Shown: positions 1-6,151 of the stretch, piece after piece
How the letters are laid out: every line of letters starts with the position of its first letter
Numbering within the stretch: position 1 is the first letter of the stretch
Source of the DNA: Chloroflexota bacterium
GTDB lineage: Bacteria; Chloroflexota; Limnocylindria; Limnocylindrales; CSP1-4
Assembly (NCBI GenBank): GCA_021812735.1
Contig: JAKAMV010000327.1
Location: forward strand, 1-9,351
Length of the DNA: 9,351 bases
Direction: 5' to 3'
The notes under the pieces: model-generated
What the model saw: the letters and a program-made list of their open reading frames with translations, nothing else
Database searches by the model: none
Told to the model about the DNA's origin: nothing
Made by a program: the position numbers and the translations under genes

Positions 1-122
1 GCTCGGTGGACATCCGCGTGCGCGTCGAGACGCCGCAGTTCTGGTGGATCGCGGGCGTGGTGCTGCTGCTGGCGACGTTCGTCGGCCTGTATTGGGTCTT
101 CCGGACGTACGGGCGGCGGTAA
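1..122 (+). CDS. C-terminal end of a membrane-anchored protein (partial), probably NEW3-domain type
   Basis: Only the last 39 codons are present, read from base 3 to the TAA at 120-122. The fragment has a short beta-like stretch (VDIRVRVETPQFWW), one hydrophobic helix of about 20 residues (IAGVVLLLATFVGLYWVF), and a basic end (RTYGRR). This is a C-terminal membrane anchor with a cytoplasmic positive tail, so the missing bulk of the protein should lie outside the membrane. Proteins with NEW3 (alpha-galactosidase-associated, COG1470-like) domains and this kind of tail are often encoded just before NosF/NosY-like ABC genes, and the ATPase gene starts four bases after this stop. The NEW3 assignment is inferred from the tail and the context, because no domain core is visible. 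Confidence 0.6.
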   Translation, partial: SVDIRVRVETPQFWWIAGVVLLLATFVGLYWVFRTYGRR

Positions 123-126
123 CGCG

Positions 127-1353
127 ATGACCGAGGACCGGACGCCCCCGCCCGAGCCGCGGCGTGGCGTGCAACGCCATCGACCACGATCGACGGCGGG
201 CCTGAACGCGAGACCCAGGACGCTCGACCAGGCCGGACCGATCGGCGGCCGGCCGCCCGCGGATCCGGACGAGGCGTCCAGCCTGCCCAACGAGGACGGG
301 CACGTCGTTCGGCCCTGGGAGGTGGAGTCAGCGACGGTCACCGCCGACGAGGATCGCCCGAAGCGCCGCCGCCGCACCGTCGCGGAGCTGCTGGCCGACG
401 TGCCCGAGGACGCGGTGATCGTGACGCGTCGGTTGACCAAGAAGTACGGCGAGTTCACCGCGGTGGACTCGCTCGATCTCACGATCCACAAGGGCGAGGT
501 GTTCGGCCTGCTGGGGCCCAACGGCGCCGGCAAGACGACCACCGTGCTCATGCTGCTGGGGCTCACGGAGCCGACGCGCGGTGTGGTCCGCGTCCTCGGG
601 CTCGACCCGACACGCGAGCCCCTTGCGATCAAGCGCCAGGTGGGCTACCTGCCCGACAACGTGGGCTTCTACGGCAGCCTGACCGGCCGCGAGAACCTGC
701 GCTACACGGCGCGCCTCAACGGGATCCCGCGACGTCAGGCCGATGCCCGCATCGACGAGCTTCTCCACGAGGTCCGCCTCGAGGACGCCGCGAACAAGCG
801 GGCCGACACCTACTCCCGAGGGATGCGCCAGCGGCTCGGCATCGCCGACGCCCTGGTCAAGAGCCCTTCGGTGCTCATCCTCGATGAGCCCACCATCGCG
901 ATCGACCCCTCGGGCGTCGAGGAGCTGCTGGGATTGCTCCGGCGGCTCGTCAACGAACTCAACCTCACGGTCCTGCTCTCATCGCACATCCTCGGCCAGG
1001 TGCAGTCCCTGTGCGACCGGGTGGGGTTCTACTCGAAGGGCAAGCTTGTGGCCGCGGGTCCGCTCGACGAGCTCGTGGGCGCCGATGCGGGCGTGGAACT
1101 CGAGGTGGCTGTGGTGGGTCAGCCCGCGGCGATCGACCCGGTGGCGCTGGCGATCCCGGGCGTCACGGCCGTCAGGCCCGATGAGCGACTCGAGCACATC
1201 CGGATCGTCTCGGCCAGCCACGACGTCGCAGCGCCGCTGGCGACCGCCCTCGCGGCAGCCCACCTGCCGATCACCCATTTGCGACGGCGGGGCACCGACC
1301 TGCTGGAGCTGTACCGTCGCTTCGTCCCGGAGGGTATCGATGGCCGCCGCTGA
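127..1353 (+). CDS. ABC transporter ATP-binding protein, NosF-like (ABC-2 exporter)
   Basis: This is the ATPase subunit that would power the permease encoded next. The 408-residue protein has a nucleotide-binding domain at about residues 97-315. It shows Walker A GPNGAGKT (130-137, Lys136), signature YSRGMRQ (229-235), Walker B VLILDEP (249-255, Asp253 and Glu254) and the switch His287 in SSHIL. The Q-loop position reads YLPDN (174-178), with Asp where classical ABC proteins have Gln; NosF-like proteins commonly have an acidic residue there. The D-loop reads AIDP rather than the usual GLDP or GIDP. Residues 1-95 are an Arg/Pro/Asp-rich stretch that looks disordered and ends in KRRRR. Typical relatives begin near residue 97, so a later start (for example GTG 415) is possible. 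I kept ATG 127 because it lies four bases after the upstream stop, although its ribosome site is weak. The substrate is unknown. Confidence 0.9.
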   Translation: MTEDRTPPPEPRRGVQRHRPRSTAGLNARPRTLDQAGPIGGRPPADPDEASSLPNEDGHVVRPWEVESATVTADEDRPKRRRRTVAELLADVPEDAVIVTRRLTKKYGEFTAVDSLDLTIHKGEVFGLLGPNGAGKTTTVLMLLGLTEPTRGVVRVLGLDPTREPLAIKRQVGYLPDNVGFYGSLTGRENLRYTARLNGIPRRQADARIDELLHEVRLEDAANKRADTYSRGMRQRLGIADALVKSPSVLILDEPTIAIDPSGVEELLGLLRRLVNELNLTVLLSSHILGQVQSLCDRVGFYSKGKLVAAGPLDELVGADAGVELEVAVVGQPAAIDPVALAIPGVTAVRPDERLEHIRIVSASHDVAAPLATALAAAHLPITHLRRRGTDLLELYRRFVPEGIDGRR

Positions 1354-2377
1354 CACCGCCGGCACCACCCCCACGCGCAAGAAGCGCGCTAGCGCTCGCC
1401 GCGCAGAGCGGTCTCCGTCGGGCGGCTGGCGGACGATCGCGGCCAAGGAGCTCGCCGACCACATCGCAAGTTGGCGGTTCTTCGTGCTGCTGCTCGTCAT
1501 CGCCGCCCTCTCAGTCCTGCCGATGTACTTCTCGGCGAACGACATCACGTCGGTCGCGTCCCAGACGAACTCGAGCAACCCGCTGGTGTTCCTCGCCCTG
1601 TTCACGCACGGGGCCAGCTCGTTCAACGGCATCGCGATGGTCGCGCTGGTCCTGCTGCTCGTGCCGCTCGTCGGCATCGCCTTCGGTTTCGACGGGATCA
1701 ACTCCGAGCGCAGCCAGGGAACGCTCTCACGGCTGCTCGCGCAGCCGGTCCACCGCGACGACGTGATCAACGGCAAGTTCGTGGCCGGCATCTCCGTGAT
1801 CTTCGTGATGGTGCTCACGCTGGTGCTGCTGGTGACCGCGATCGGGATCCTGCGCCTCGGGATCGTCCCCACCGCGGAGGACCTCGCGCGCATGGCCGTG
1901 TGGCTCATCACGACCGTGCTCTACGCCTCCTTCTGGCTCGCGTTCGCGCTCCTGCTGTCGGTGGCGATCCGCAGCACCGCGACTGCCGCGCTGATTGGCT
2001 TCGGGGTGTGGCTCGCGGTCTCGGTGGTCGGAACCTTCCTGATCAAGGTGGCGGCGGCGTTCTTCTTCCCGATCGACAGCTCCGCGGCCCAGTCGGCGCA
2101 GTACTCGGCCTTCTCAGCGCAGCAGCTGTTCCTCCGGCTCTCGCCGGCACAGCTCTACCAGGACGTCATGCAGGCGGTGCTCGACCCGCGCACGAACGCC
2201 CTCATCATCACCAACGCCGGGCAGGACACCAGCAGCCGGCAGCAGATCCCCTCGCTGCTCACGCTCGACCAGAGCATCCTGCTGGTGTGGCCGCAGCTCG
2301 TGGCGCTCGTGGCGCTCACGGTGCTGCTGTTCGCCCTCGCCTATGTGCTCTTCCTCCGCCAAGAGGTTCGCGCGTAG
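1340..2377 (+). CDS. ABC-2 type transporter permease (NosY-like)
   Basis: This 345-residue membrane subunit pairs with the preceding ATPase to form an exporter of unknown substrate. The ATG at 1340 overlaps the ATPase gene by 14 bases and follows a good ribosome site, GGAGG at 1329-1333, spaced six bases, which supports this start. Six hydrophobic helices are visible at about residues 46-64, 97-117, 147-171, 185-208, 214-243 and 313-339. A long loop at about 244-312 is probably outside. The cytoplasmic segment ERSQGTLSRLLAQPV (123-137) is the hallmark of NosY/ABC2_membrane-type permeases, where it contacts the ATPase. The first 40 residues are basic and polar (TRKKRASARRAER) and probably cytoplasmic. 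The same frame stays open upstream to 743, but that part is a shadow of the ATPase gene. Confidence 0.9.
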   Translation: MAAADTAGTTPTRKKRASARRAERSPSGGWRTIAAKELADHIASWRFFVLLLVIAALSVLPMYFSANDITSVASQTNSSNPLVFLALFTHGASSFNGIAMVALVLLLVPLVGIAFGFDGINSERSQGTLSRLLAQPVHRDDVINGKFVAGISVIFVMVLTLVLLVTAIGILRLGIVPTAEDLARMAVWLITTVLYASFWLAFALLLSVAIRSTATAALIGFGVWLAVSVVGTFLIKVAAAFFFPIDSSAAQSAQYSAFSAQQLFLRLSPAQLYQDVMQAVLDPRTNALIITNAGQDTSSRQQIPSLLTLDQSILLVWPQLVALVALTVLLFALAYVLFLRQEVRA

Positions 2378-2392
2378 CGCTCTGGCTGCTCG

Positions 2393-2414
2393 GGCCCCGA
2401 GACGTCTCGGGGCC
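2393..2414. terminator. Perfect 22-bp palindrome, likely terminator of the ABC operon
   Basis: GGCCCCGAGAC is followed directly by its exact reverse complement, starting 15 bases after the permease stop. As RNA it can fold into a nine-pair G/C-rich stem with an ACGT loop. No T-run follows (the next bases are GTCCACCC), so it would be a U-less hairpin of the kind common in high-GC bacteria, and it could act in both directions. A protein-binding palindrome is the alternative reading. Confidence 0.55.
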
Positions 2415-2435
2415 GTCCACCCTTGGAGTATCTCG

Positions 2436-2582
2436 ATGCCGCCGACCCGCCCGGCGGCGTTGTGCTACCACGCTGCCACGGTGACATGTCATCGTGGTGT
2501 CACGGCCGAATGCGACGGTAAGAGCCTGCCGGCGATCCGAAAGCACGGTCTGAGCGAACAATCCGGCAGACCACCATCATGA
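2436..2582 (+). CDS. Possible small ORF (48 aa), leader-peptide candidate before the molybdoenzyme
   Basis: An ATG at 2436 follows GGAG at 2425-2428 with a seven-base gap, which is a better ribosome site than that of the large gene downstream. The frame runs 48 codons to TGA at 2580-2582, eight bases before the GTG of the molybdoenzyme gene, so translational coupling would be possible. The product is polar, has no membrane helix, and carries three Cys residues (in CYH, CHRG and ECDG). I recognise no family. A perfect seven-pair hairpin (GCCGCCG at 2438-2444, CGGCGGC at 2452-2458) lies at its very start, and a palindrome (2476-2497) lies in its middle. This may therefore be regulatory DNA in which an open frame occurs by chance, as is common at high GC. 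Confidence 0.2.
   Translation: MPPTRPAALCYHAATVTCHRGVTAECDGKSLPAIRKHGLSEQSGRPPS
2476..2497. promoter_or_regulatory. Imperfect 22-bp palindrome, candidate operator
   Basis: The centre is a perfect ten-base palindrome, TGACATGTCA (2482-2491). It is flanked by CCACG on the left and its complement CGTGG on the right, with a single mismatched pair (G2481/T2492). The symmetry and the 22-bp length fit a site for a dimeric repressor or activator. It lies about 95 bases before the molybdoenzyme start. A second half-site-like TGTCAC at 2498-2503 also pairs with GTGACA at 2481-2486. No clear -35/-10 pair was found nearby. Confidence 0.35.
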
Positions 2583-2589
2583 GCGTCCC

Positions 2590-4251
2590 GTGACCGATCA
2601 CTCCACCACCCGGGTTCGGCCCAGCTCCGCCACGCCGGCACAACCATCCAGCGCTGCCTCCGCCGGTCGGATCCTCGCCGCCCTGAGCGGCGTCCTCGCT
2701 GCTGCTGCGGCCCTGGCCACGGGGGAGCTCCTCGCCGGCCTCCTCAACGGGATCCCCTCCCCGATCGCCTCCGTGGGAAGCGCCGCCATCGACTTCGCGC
2801 CGCCAGGCAGCAAGGACGTCGTCGTGTCGCTCTTCGGCACGAACGACAAGGCTGCGATCCTGGTCCTCGTCACCGTGGCGGTGCTGGCGCTGGGCGCCGT
2901 CGTCGGCATGCTTGCGCGTCGCCGGCTCGCGTTCGGGGCGTGGTCCGTGGTCGCGCTCGTCGCCGTCGGCGGCCTCGCCTCGCTTCGCGACCCGACCGCC
3001 GTCGGGCCGCTTGTCGTGGTCGTAGCGGCGCTCCAGGCGGGCGTCGGCCTCCAGATGCTCGCGATCCTGCTCCGCGCCGCAGGTGTCTCGGGCCGCCCCG
3101 GACGCCAGGTCGAGCTCCCGACGGCCGCCTCGGCCCAGCGCGCCCGGCGCGGGTTCCTGCTCCAGGCGGGTGCCGTCGGCGTCCTTGCGCTCCTCGGCGG
3201 CGCCATCGGGAGGGCCATGCTCAACGGACGCGCCGCCGCCACGGCTGACAGCGCCTTCGGCAGCGGGCCCGGAGGCACGGGTGGCGCGGCCCCTCGCGTG
3301 ACCATCCCCCAGGCCGTCGACCCCGCGCCCACCCCCGGCCCCGACGCCTCGCTCAGCGTCCCCGGCATCACGCCGGTCGTCGTGCCCAACGACCAGTTCT
3401 ACCGGATCGACACGGCCCTGATCACGCCATCGGTGGACATCGCCAGCTGGAGCCTGCGCGTCTTCGGCATGGTGGACAAGGAGGTACGTCTGAACTTCCA
3501 GGAGCTCGTCCAGCTCCCGCTCGTCGAGCGCTACGTCACCATCGCGTGCGTGTCCAACGAGGTCGGGGGCAACCTGGTGGGCAACGCCAAGTGGACCGGC
3601 CCGAAGCTCACGGACGTCCTGGCGATGGCCGGCGTCCAGAGCGGCGCCACGCAGATCGTCCCCCGCAGCGTCGACGGCTGGACAGCCGGCTTCCCGACCT
3701 CTTGGCTCCACGACCCTGCCCACCCCCGCGACGCCATCATCGCGGTCAAGATGAACGACGCGCCGCTGCCGGCCGACCACGGATTCCCGGCCCGCCTCAT
3801 CGTCCCGGGCCTGTACGGCTATGTGTCCGCCACCAAGTGGCTCACGGAGATCGAGCTCACCACGCTCGAGGCCATCGACGCCTACTGGGTCCCCCGCGGA
3901 TGGGCGAAGGAGGCGCCGATCCTGACGCAGTCGCGGATTGACGTGCCGAGCAGCCAGAGCGTGCCGGCGGGGCCCGTCGCAGTGGCCGGCGTGGCATGGG
4001 CGCCCGACCGCGGGATCTCGAAGGTCGAGGTCCGCGTGGACAGCGGCGCCTGGCAGGCGGCAACGCTCGCCACGGAGCTGTCGGCGGCGACCTGGGTCCA
4101 GTGGAAGTGGGTCTGGCAGGCAACCGGCGGCCAGCACATCCTCGAGGTCCGCGCGACCGACGGGACGGGCGAGGTCCAGACCGACCGGGTCACCCCGCCG
4201 AACCCCGATGGCGCCCGCGGCCACCATCAGATCGCCGTGCAGGTCGTGTGA
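2590..4251 (+). CDS. Membrane-anchored molybdopterin-dependent oxidoreductase (sulfite oxidase fold)
   Basis: This 553-residue enzyme carries a sulfite-oxidase/YedY-type molybdenum-cofactor domain on the outer face of the membrane. Four hydrophobic helices come first (about 26-53, 88-108, 113-131, 137-163). The twin arginine R186-R187 (ARRGFLLQAG) and helix 5 (about 189-209) follow, then a Pro/Gly-rich linker. The oxidoreductase domain spans about 265-440. Cys320 in TIACVSNEVGG is the expected molybdenum ligand, and GLYGYVSATKWL (407-418) is a family signature. The C-terminal part (about 455-553) resembles the Ig-like Mo-co dimerisation domain. The five-helix form is known in actinobacteria (Rv0218-like). 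Its substrate is not known to me, and no heme domain or partner cytochrome is encoded here. GTG 2590 is the only usable start after the in-frame stop at 2551-2553; its ribosome site is poor. Confidence 0.88.
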   Translation: MTDHSTTRVRPSSATPAQPSSAASAGRILAALSGVLAAAAALATGELLAGLLNGIPSPIASVGSAAIDFAPPGSKDVVVSLFGTNDKAAILVLVTVAVLALGAVVGMLARRRLAFGAWSVVALVAVGGLASLRDPTAVGPLVVVVAALQAGVGLQMLAILLRAAGVSGRPGRQVELPTAASAQRARRGFLLQAGAVGVLALLGGAIGRAMLNGRAAATADSAFGSGPGGTGGAAPRVTIPQAVDPAPTPGPDASLSVPGITPVVVPNDQFYRIDTALITPSVDIASWSLRVFGMVDKEVRLNFQELVQLPLVERYVTIACVSNEVGGNLVGNAKWTGPKLTDVLAMAGVQSGATQIVPRSVDGWTAGFPTSWLHDPAHPRDAIIAVKMNDAPLPADHGFPARLIVPGLYGYVSATKWLTEIELTTLEAIDAYWVPRGWAKEAPILTQSRIDVPSSQSVPAGPVAVAGVAWAPDRGISKVEVRVDSGAWQAATLATELSAATWVQWKWVWQATGGQHILEVRATDGTGEVQTDRVTPPNPDGARGHHQIAVQVV

Positions 4252-4279
4252 GGCGGAGTTCGGGTAACCTCGAGGCCTG

Positions 4280-4837
4280 ATGCCTCGACGACGCCATCTG
4301 TTCGACATGCCCGAACGGTTCGTGGCCGGGACCGTGGGCGAGCCCGGCAACCGTGCGTTCTTCCTCCAGGCGAGGGACGGGACCCGGGTGACCTCGGTCG
4401 CGCTCGAGAAGGTGCAGGTCGCCGCGCTCGCCCAGCGCCTGCTGGAGCTGCTTGAGGAGCTTGAGCGGCGGGGCATCGAGGACGCAGCGGAGATCGAGGG
4501 CGAGGTCGGCGACACCGCCGCGCTCGACGAGCCGATCAACGAGGCCTTCCGCGTCGGGACGCTGTCCCTGGGCTGGGACACGGTGGACGAGCTGCTGATC
4601 CTCGAGGCGCGCGAGCTCACGGGCGACGAGGAGGAGGAGGACGAGGAGGAGGACGACGAGGAGGAGGACGGGCCCGACCTCCTGCAGGTGCGCTTCTCGG
4701 CCGCCGACGCCCGCAGGTTCGTCGCCCGCGCGGTCCGTGTGCTCGCGGCCGGCCGGCCGCCATGCCCGCTGTGCGGCCAGCCGCTGGACCCCCAGGGCCA
4801 CCTCTGCCCGCGCCGGAACGGCCACCTCCTGAACTGA
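4280..4837 (+). CDS. DUF3090 family protein
   Basis: This 185-residue protein begins MPRRRHLFDMPERFVAGTVG, and its N-terminal half (residues 1-110) matches the DUF3090 (TIGR03847-type) pattern, including GNRAFFLQARDG. An unbroken run of 15 acidic residues (116-130) separates this from the C-terminal part. The C-terminus has a probable metal-binding knuckle with Cys162, Cys165, His174, Cys176 and His182 (CPLCGQPLD, then GHLCPRRNGH), which is a family feature. The biochemical function is unknown. ATG 4280 follows GAGG at 4272-4275. The gene lies 28 bases after the molybdoenzyme and 12 bases before the SCO1664-family gene, its usual partner, so the two are probably cotranscribed. Confidence 0.88.
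   Translation: MPRRRHLFDMPERFVAGTVGEPGNRAFFLQARDGTRVTSVALEKVQVAALAQRLLELLEELERRGIEDAAEIEGEVGDTAALDEPINEAFRVGTLSLGWDTVDELLILEARELTGDEEEEDEEEDDEEEDGPDLLQVRFSAADARRFVARAVRVLAAGRPPCPLCGQPLDPQGHLCPRRNGHLLN
4625..4669 (+). repeat. GAG/GAC codon repeat encoding an acidic run
   Basis: Fifteen consecutive codons are GAG or GAC, giving a purine-rich low-complexity stretch inside the DUF3090 gene. It contains many GAGGAGG-like strings that resemble ribosome-binding sites, and it is the kind of trinucleotide tract that can vary in length. Confidence 0.8.
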
Positions 4838-4849
4838 CGGAGCGGCAAG

Positions 4850-5689
4850 GTGCCGGACGAGGCCGATCAGTTCGCGTTCGCGGCGGAACTCGCCGACGAG
4901 CTCGAGGACGAGGAGGAAGCCGACGTCGAGGCGGAGGCCGAGGCCACCGTCGAGTCGCTCGGGCTGCCGATGCCCGTCCTGGCGGTGGACGAGGCGCTCG
5001 CGCTGCTGGCGGGCGGGGATCTCGAGCTCATCGGCCGGCTCTGGGTCTCGTCCAACAACGCGCTGCTCGGCATCGTCCGCGGCGACGGCATCGAGGCAGC
5101 CGTGATCCACAAGCCGGTGATCGGAGAGCGGCCGCTGTCCGACTTCCCAGACGGCACGCTGGCGCGGCGCGAGGTCGCCTCGTTCGTCACCTCGCAGGCC
5201 ACCGGCTGGGGCATCGTCCCGCCCACCGTCCTGCGGGACGGCCCACTGGGCAGCGGCATGCTCCAGCTGTGGATCCGGACCGACCCGGAGGTGGACCCGG
5301 TTGACCTGGTAAACGCCGCGGACCCACGCCTGCGCCGGATCGCCGTCTTCGACGCCGCGGTCAACAACACCGACCGCAAGGCGGGGCACCTGCTGCCCGT
5401 GCCGGGGGGCCACGTCTACGGCGTTGACCACGGGGTCACCTTCTCGCCCGTGCCGAAGCTGCGGACCGTGCTCTGGGGGTGGCGAGGCCAACCCTTTGCC
5501 GAGGAGGAGGTGGCCGTCCTCCGCCTCCTCCGGGCCGGCCTCGACGGCGCGCTGGGCGATGCCCTGCACGAGCTGCTCGACCCGATCGAGGTGCGGGCCA
5601 CCGAGCGTCGCGTGGCCGGCCTGCTCGCCTCCGGGTGCTTCCCCCAGCCCGATCCCCGACGCCCCGCCCTGCCCTGGCCCCCGGTCTGA
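4850..5689 (+). CDS. SCO1664 family protein (PI3/4-kinase-like fold)
   Basis: This 279-residue protein belongs to the SCO1664 (TIGR03843-type) family, which is distantly similar to phosphatidylinositol 3-/4-kinases. The family-like body begins near LELIGRLWVSSNNALLG. The probable catalytic loop is FDAAVNNTDRKAGHLL (167-182; Asp168, Asn173, Asp175 and His180 are candidate active residues). The metal-binding DFG-like motif is VDHGVTF (Asp193). What it phosphorylates, if anything, is unknown. GTG 4850 was chosen for its GGAG (4839-4842) at a seven-base spacing. A later start at ATG 4970 would remove about 40 acidic residues and give a more typical length. The DUF3090 gene ends 12 bases upstream. 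In many actinobacteria these two sit near a histidine phosphatase gene and mshC, neither of which is seen here. Confidence 0.85.
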   Translation: MPDEADQFAFAAELADELEDEEEADVEAEAEATVESLGLPMPVLAVDEALALLAGGDLELIGRLWVSSNNALLGIVRGDGIEAAVIHKPVIGERPLSDFPDGTLARREVASFVTSQATGWGIVPPTVLRDGPLGSGMLQLWIRTDPEVDPVDLVNAADPRLRRIAVFDAAVNNTDRKAGHLLPVPGGHVYGVDHGVTFSPVPKLRTVLWGWRGQPFAEEEVAVLRLLRAGLDGALGDALHELLDPIEVRATERRVAGLLASGCFPQPDPRRPALPWPPV

Positions 5690-5732
5690 GCCTCGCTGGC
5701 CCATCCCGGCCTCACCCGCCTTCCGCGGCGCA

Positions 5733-5978
5733 GCCATCCGCCATGGCACCTCGCCGCCAGAGGTGGGGGGTCGAGATGCTTTCGATCTCGCGGAAGCATC
5801 GACCCGCGCTGCCCCTGAGCCGCGCACGCAGGGGCTGTGGCCGAAAGGACTCCCCGCTCCGTCTTGCGCTCCCGCCTGGGCCCTCGGCAATCATCAGCAC
5901 GTTTGCCGCTCAACGGCAGGGCAGCACGATGGTTCTGCGAAATGCGAAGCATCTCGCAGGTGCCTGCTGGCGGATGGC
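5733..5978. repeat. Long imperfect inverted repeat (MITE- or REP-like element)
   Basis: Two related arms face each other in the gene-free stretch 5690-6151: 5733-5844 on the + strand and 5884-5978 on the - strand, about 40 bases apart. Both ends carry the same 11 bases, GCCATCCGCCA. Further in, both have GGCACCT and then the ten bases CGAGATGCTT. The next 40 positions keep about two thirds identity (37 of 50 over the block 5772-5821 against 5956-5907). The + arm has about 17 extra bases (around 5752-5768) that help form CACCTC/GAGGTG. Each arm folds locally: CGAGAT/ATCTCG at 5772-5790, and a ten-pair stem with one wobble at 5936-5958. No target-site duplication is obvious, and no protein for moving it is encoded. 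The layout resembles MITEs or paired REP-type intergenic repeats; copy number elsewhere in the genome is unknown. Confidence 0.65.
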
Positions 5979-5985
5979 CTACCGG

Positions 5986-6014
5986 CTGACTCGTGCGTGG
6001 CGAGGCGCGATACC
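5986..6014 (+). promoter_or_regulatory. Weak promoter-like sequence before the flavoenzyme gene
   Basis: CTGACT (5986-5991) and GATACC (6009-6014) lie 17 bases apart, in the right place to serve the gene at 6152. The match to the -35/-10 consensus is only partial (four and three of six bases). The remaining gene-free sequence, 6015-6151, shows nothing else I can name. Confidence 0.15.
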
Positions 6015-6151
6015 GGCGTGGGCTGTGGCGCGCGCGGTGAATCCCACCGGCCGATTCGGGGTCGGCGGTGGGGCGGCGGGCACGCTCCGAAGCAGGAGGC
6101 GGGCGGCGCCGACGGCATTCGCGGGGCGCTCTCGAGTGGCACGATGGGCAC

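Noticed and set aside
743..1339. Upstream extension of the permease reading frame
   Set aside because: It overlaps conserved ATPase motifs in another frame and is Ser/Arg-rich without helices. ATG 1340 has a strong ribosome site.
2579..2593. ATG just before the molybdoenzyme as an alternative start
   Set aside because: It is in a different frame and meets TGA after four codons.
2500..4848. Very long open frame on the - strand opposite the molybdoenzyme and DUF3090 genes
   Set aside because: It is the mirror of well-supported + strand genes. Its Ser-rich run is only the complement of the GAG repeat, and it has no recognisable domain.
5811..5835. GCCCCTG/CAGGGGC hairpin as a separate terminator
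   Set aside because: It has an eleven-base loop, no T-run, and lies inside the + arm of the inverted repeat, so it is better treated as part of that element.
4190..5890. Long open frame on the - strand opposite the SCO1664-family gene
   Set aside because: Composition is that of a high-GC shadow frame; the + strand has a recognised family and a ribosome site.
6009..6014. Firm promoter call for the flavoenzyme operon
   Set aside because: Consensus match is too weak in a GC-rich background; kept only as a low-confidence feature.
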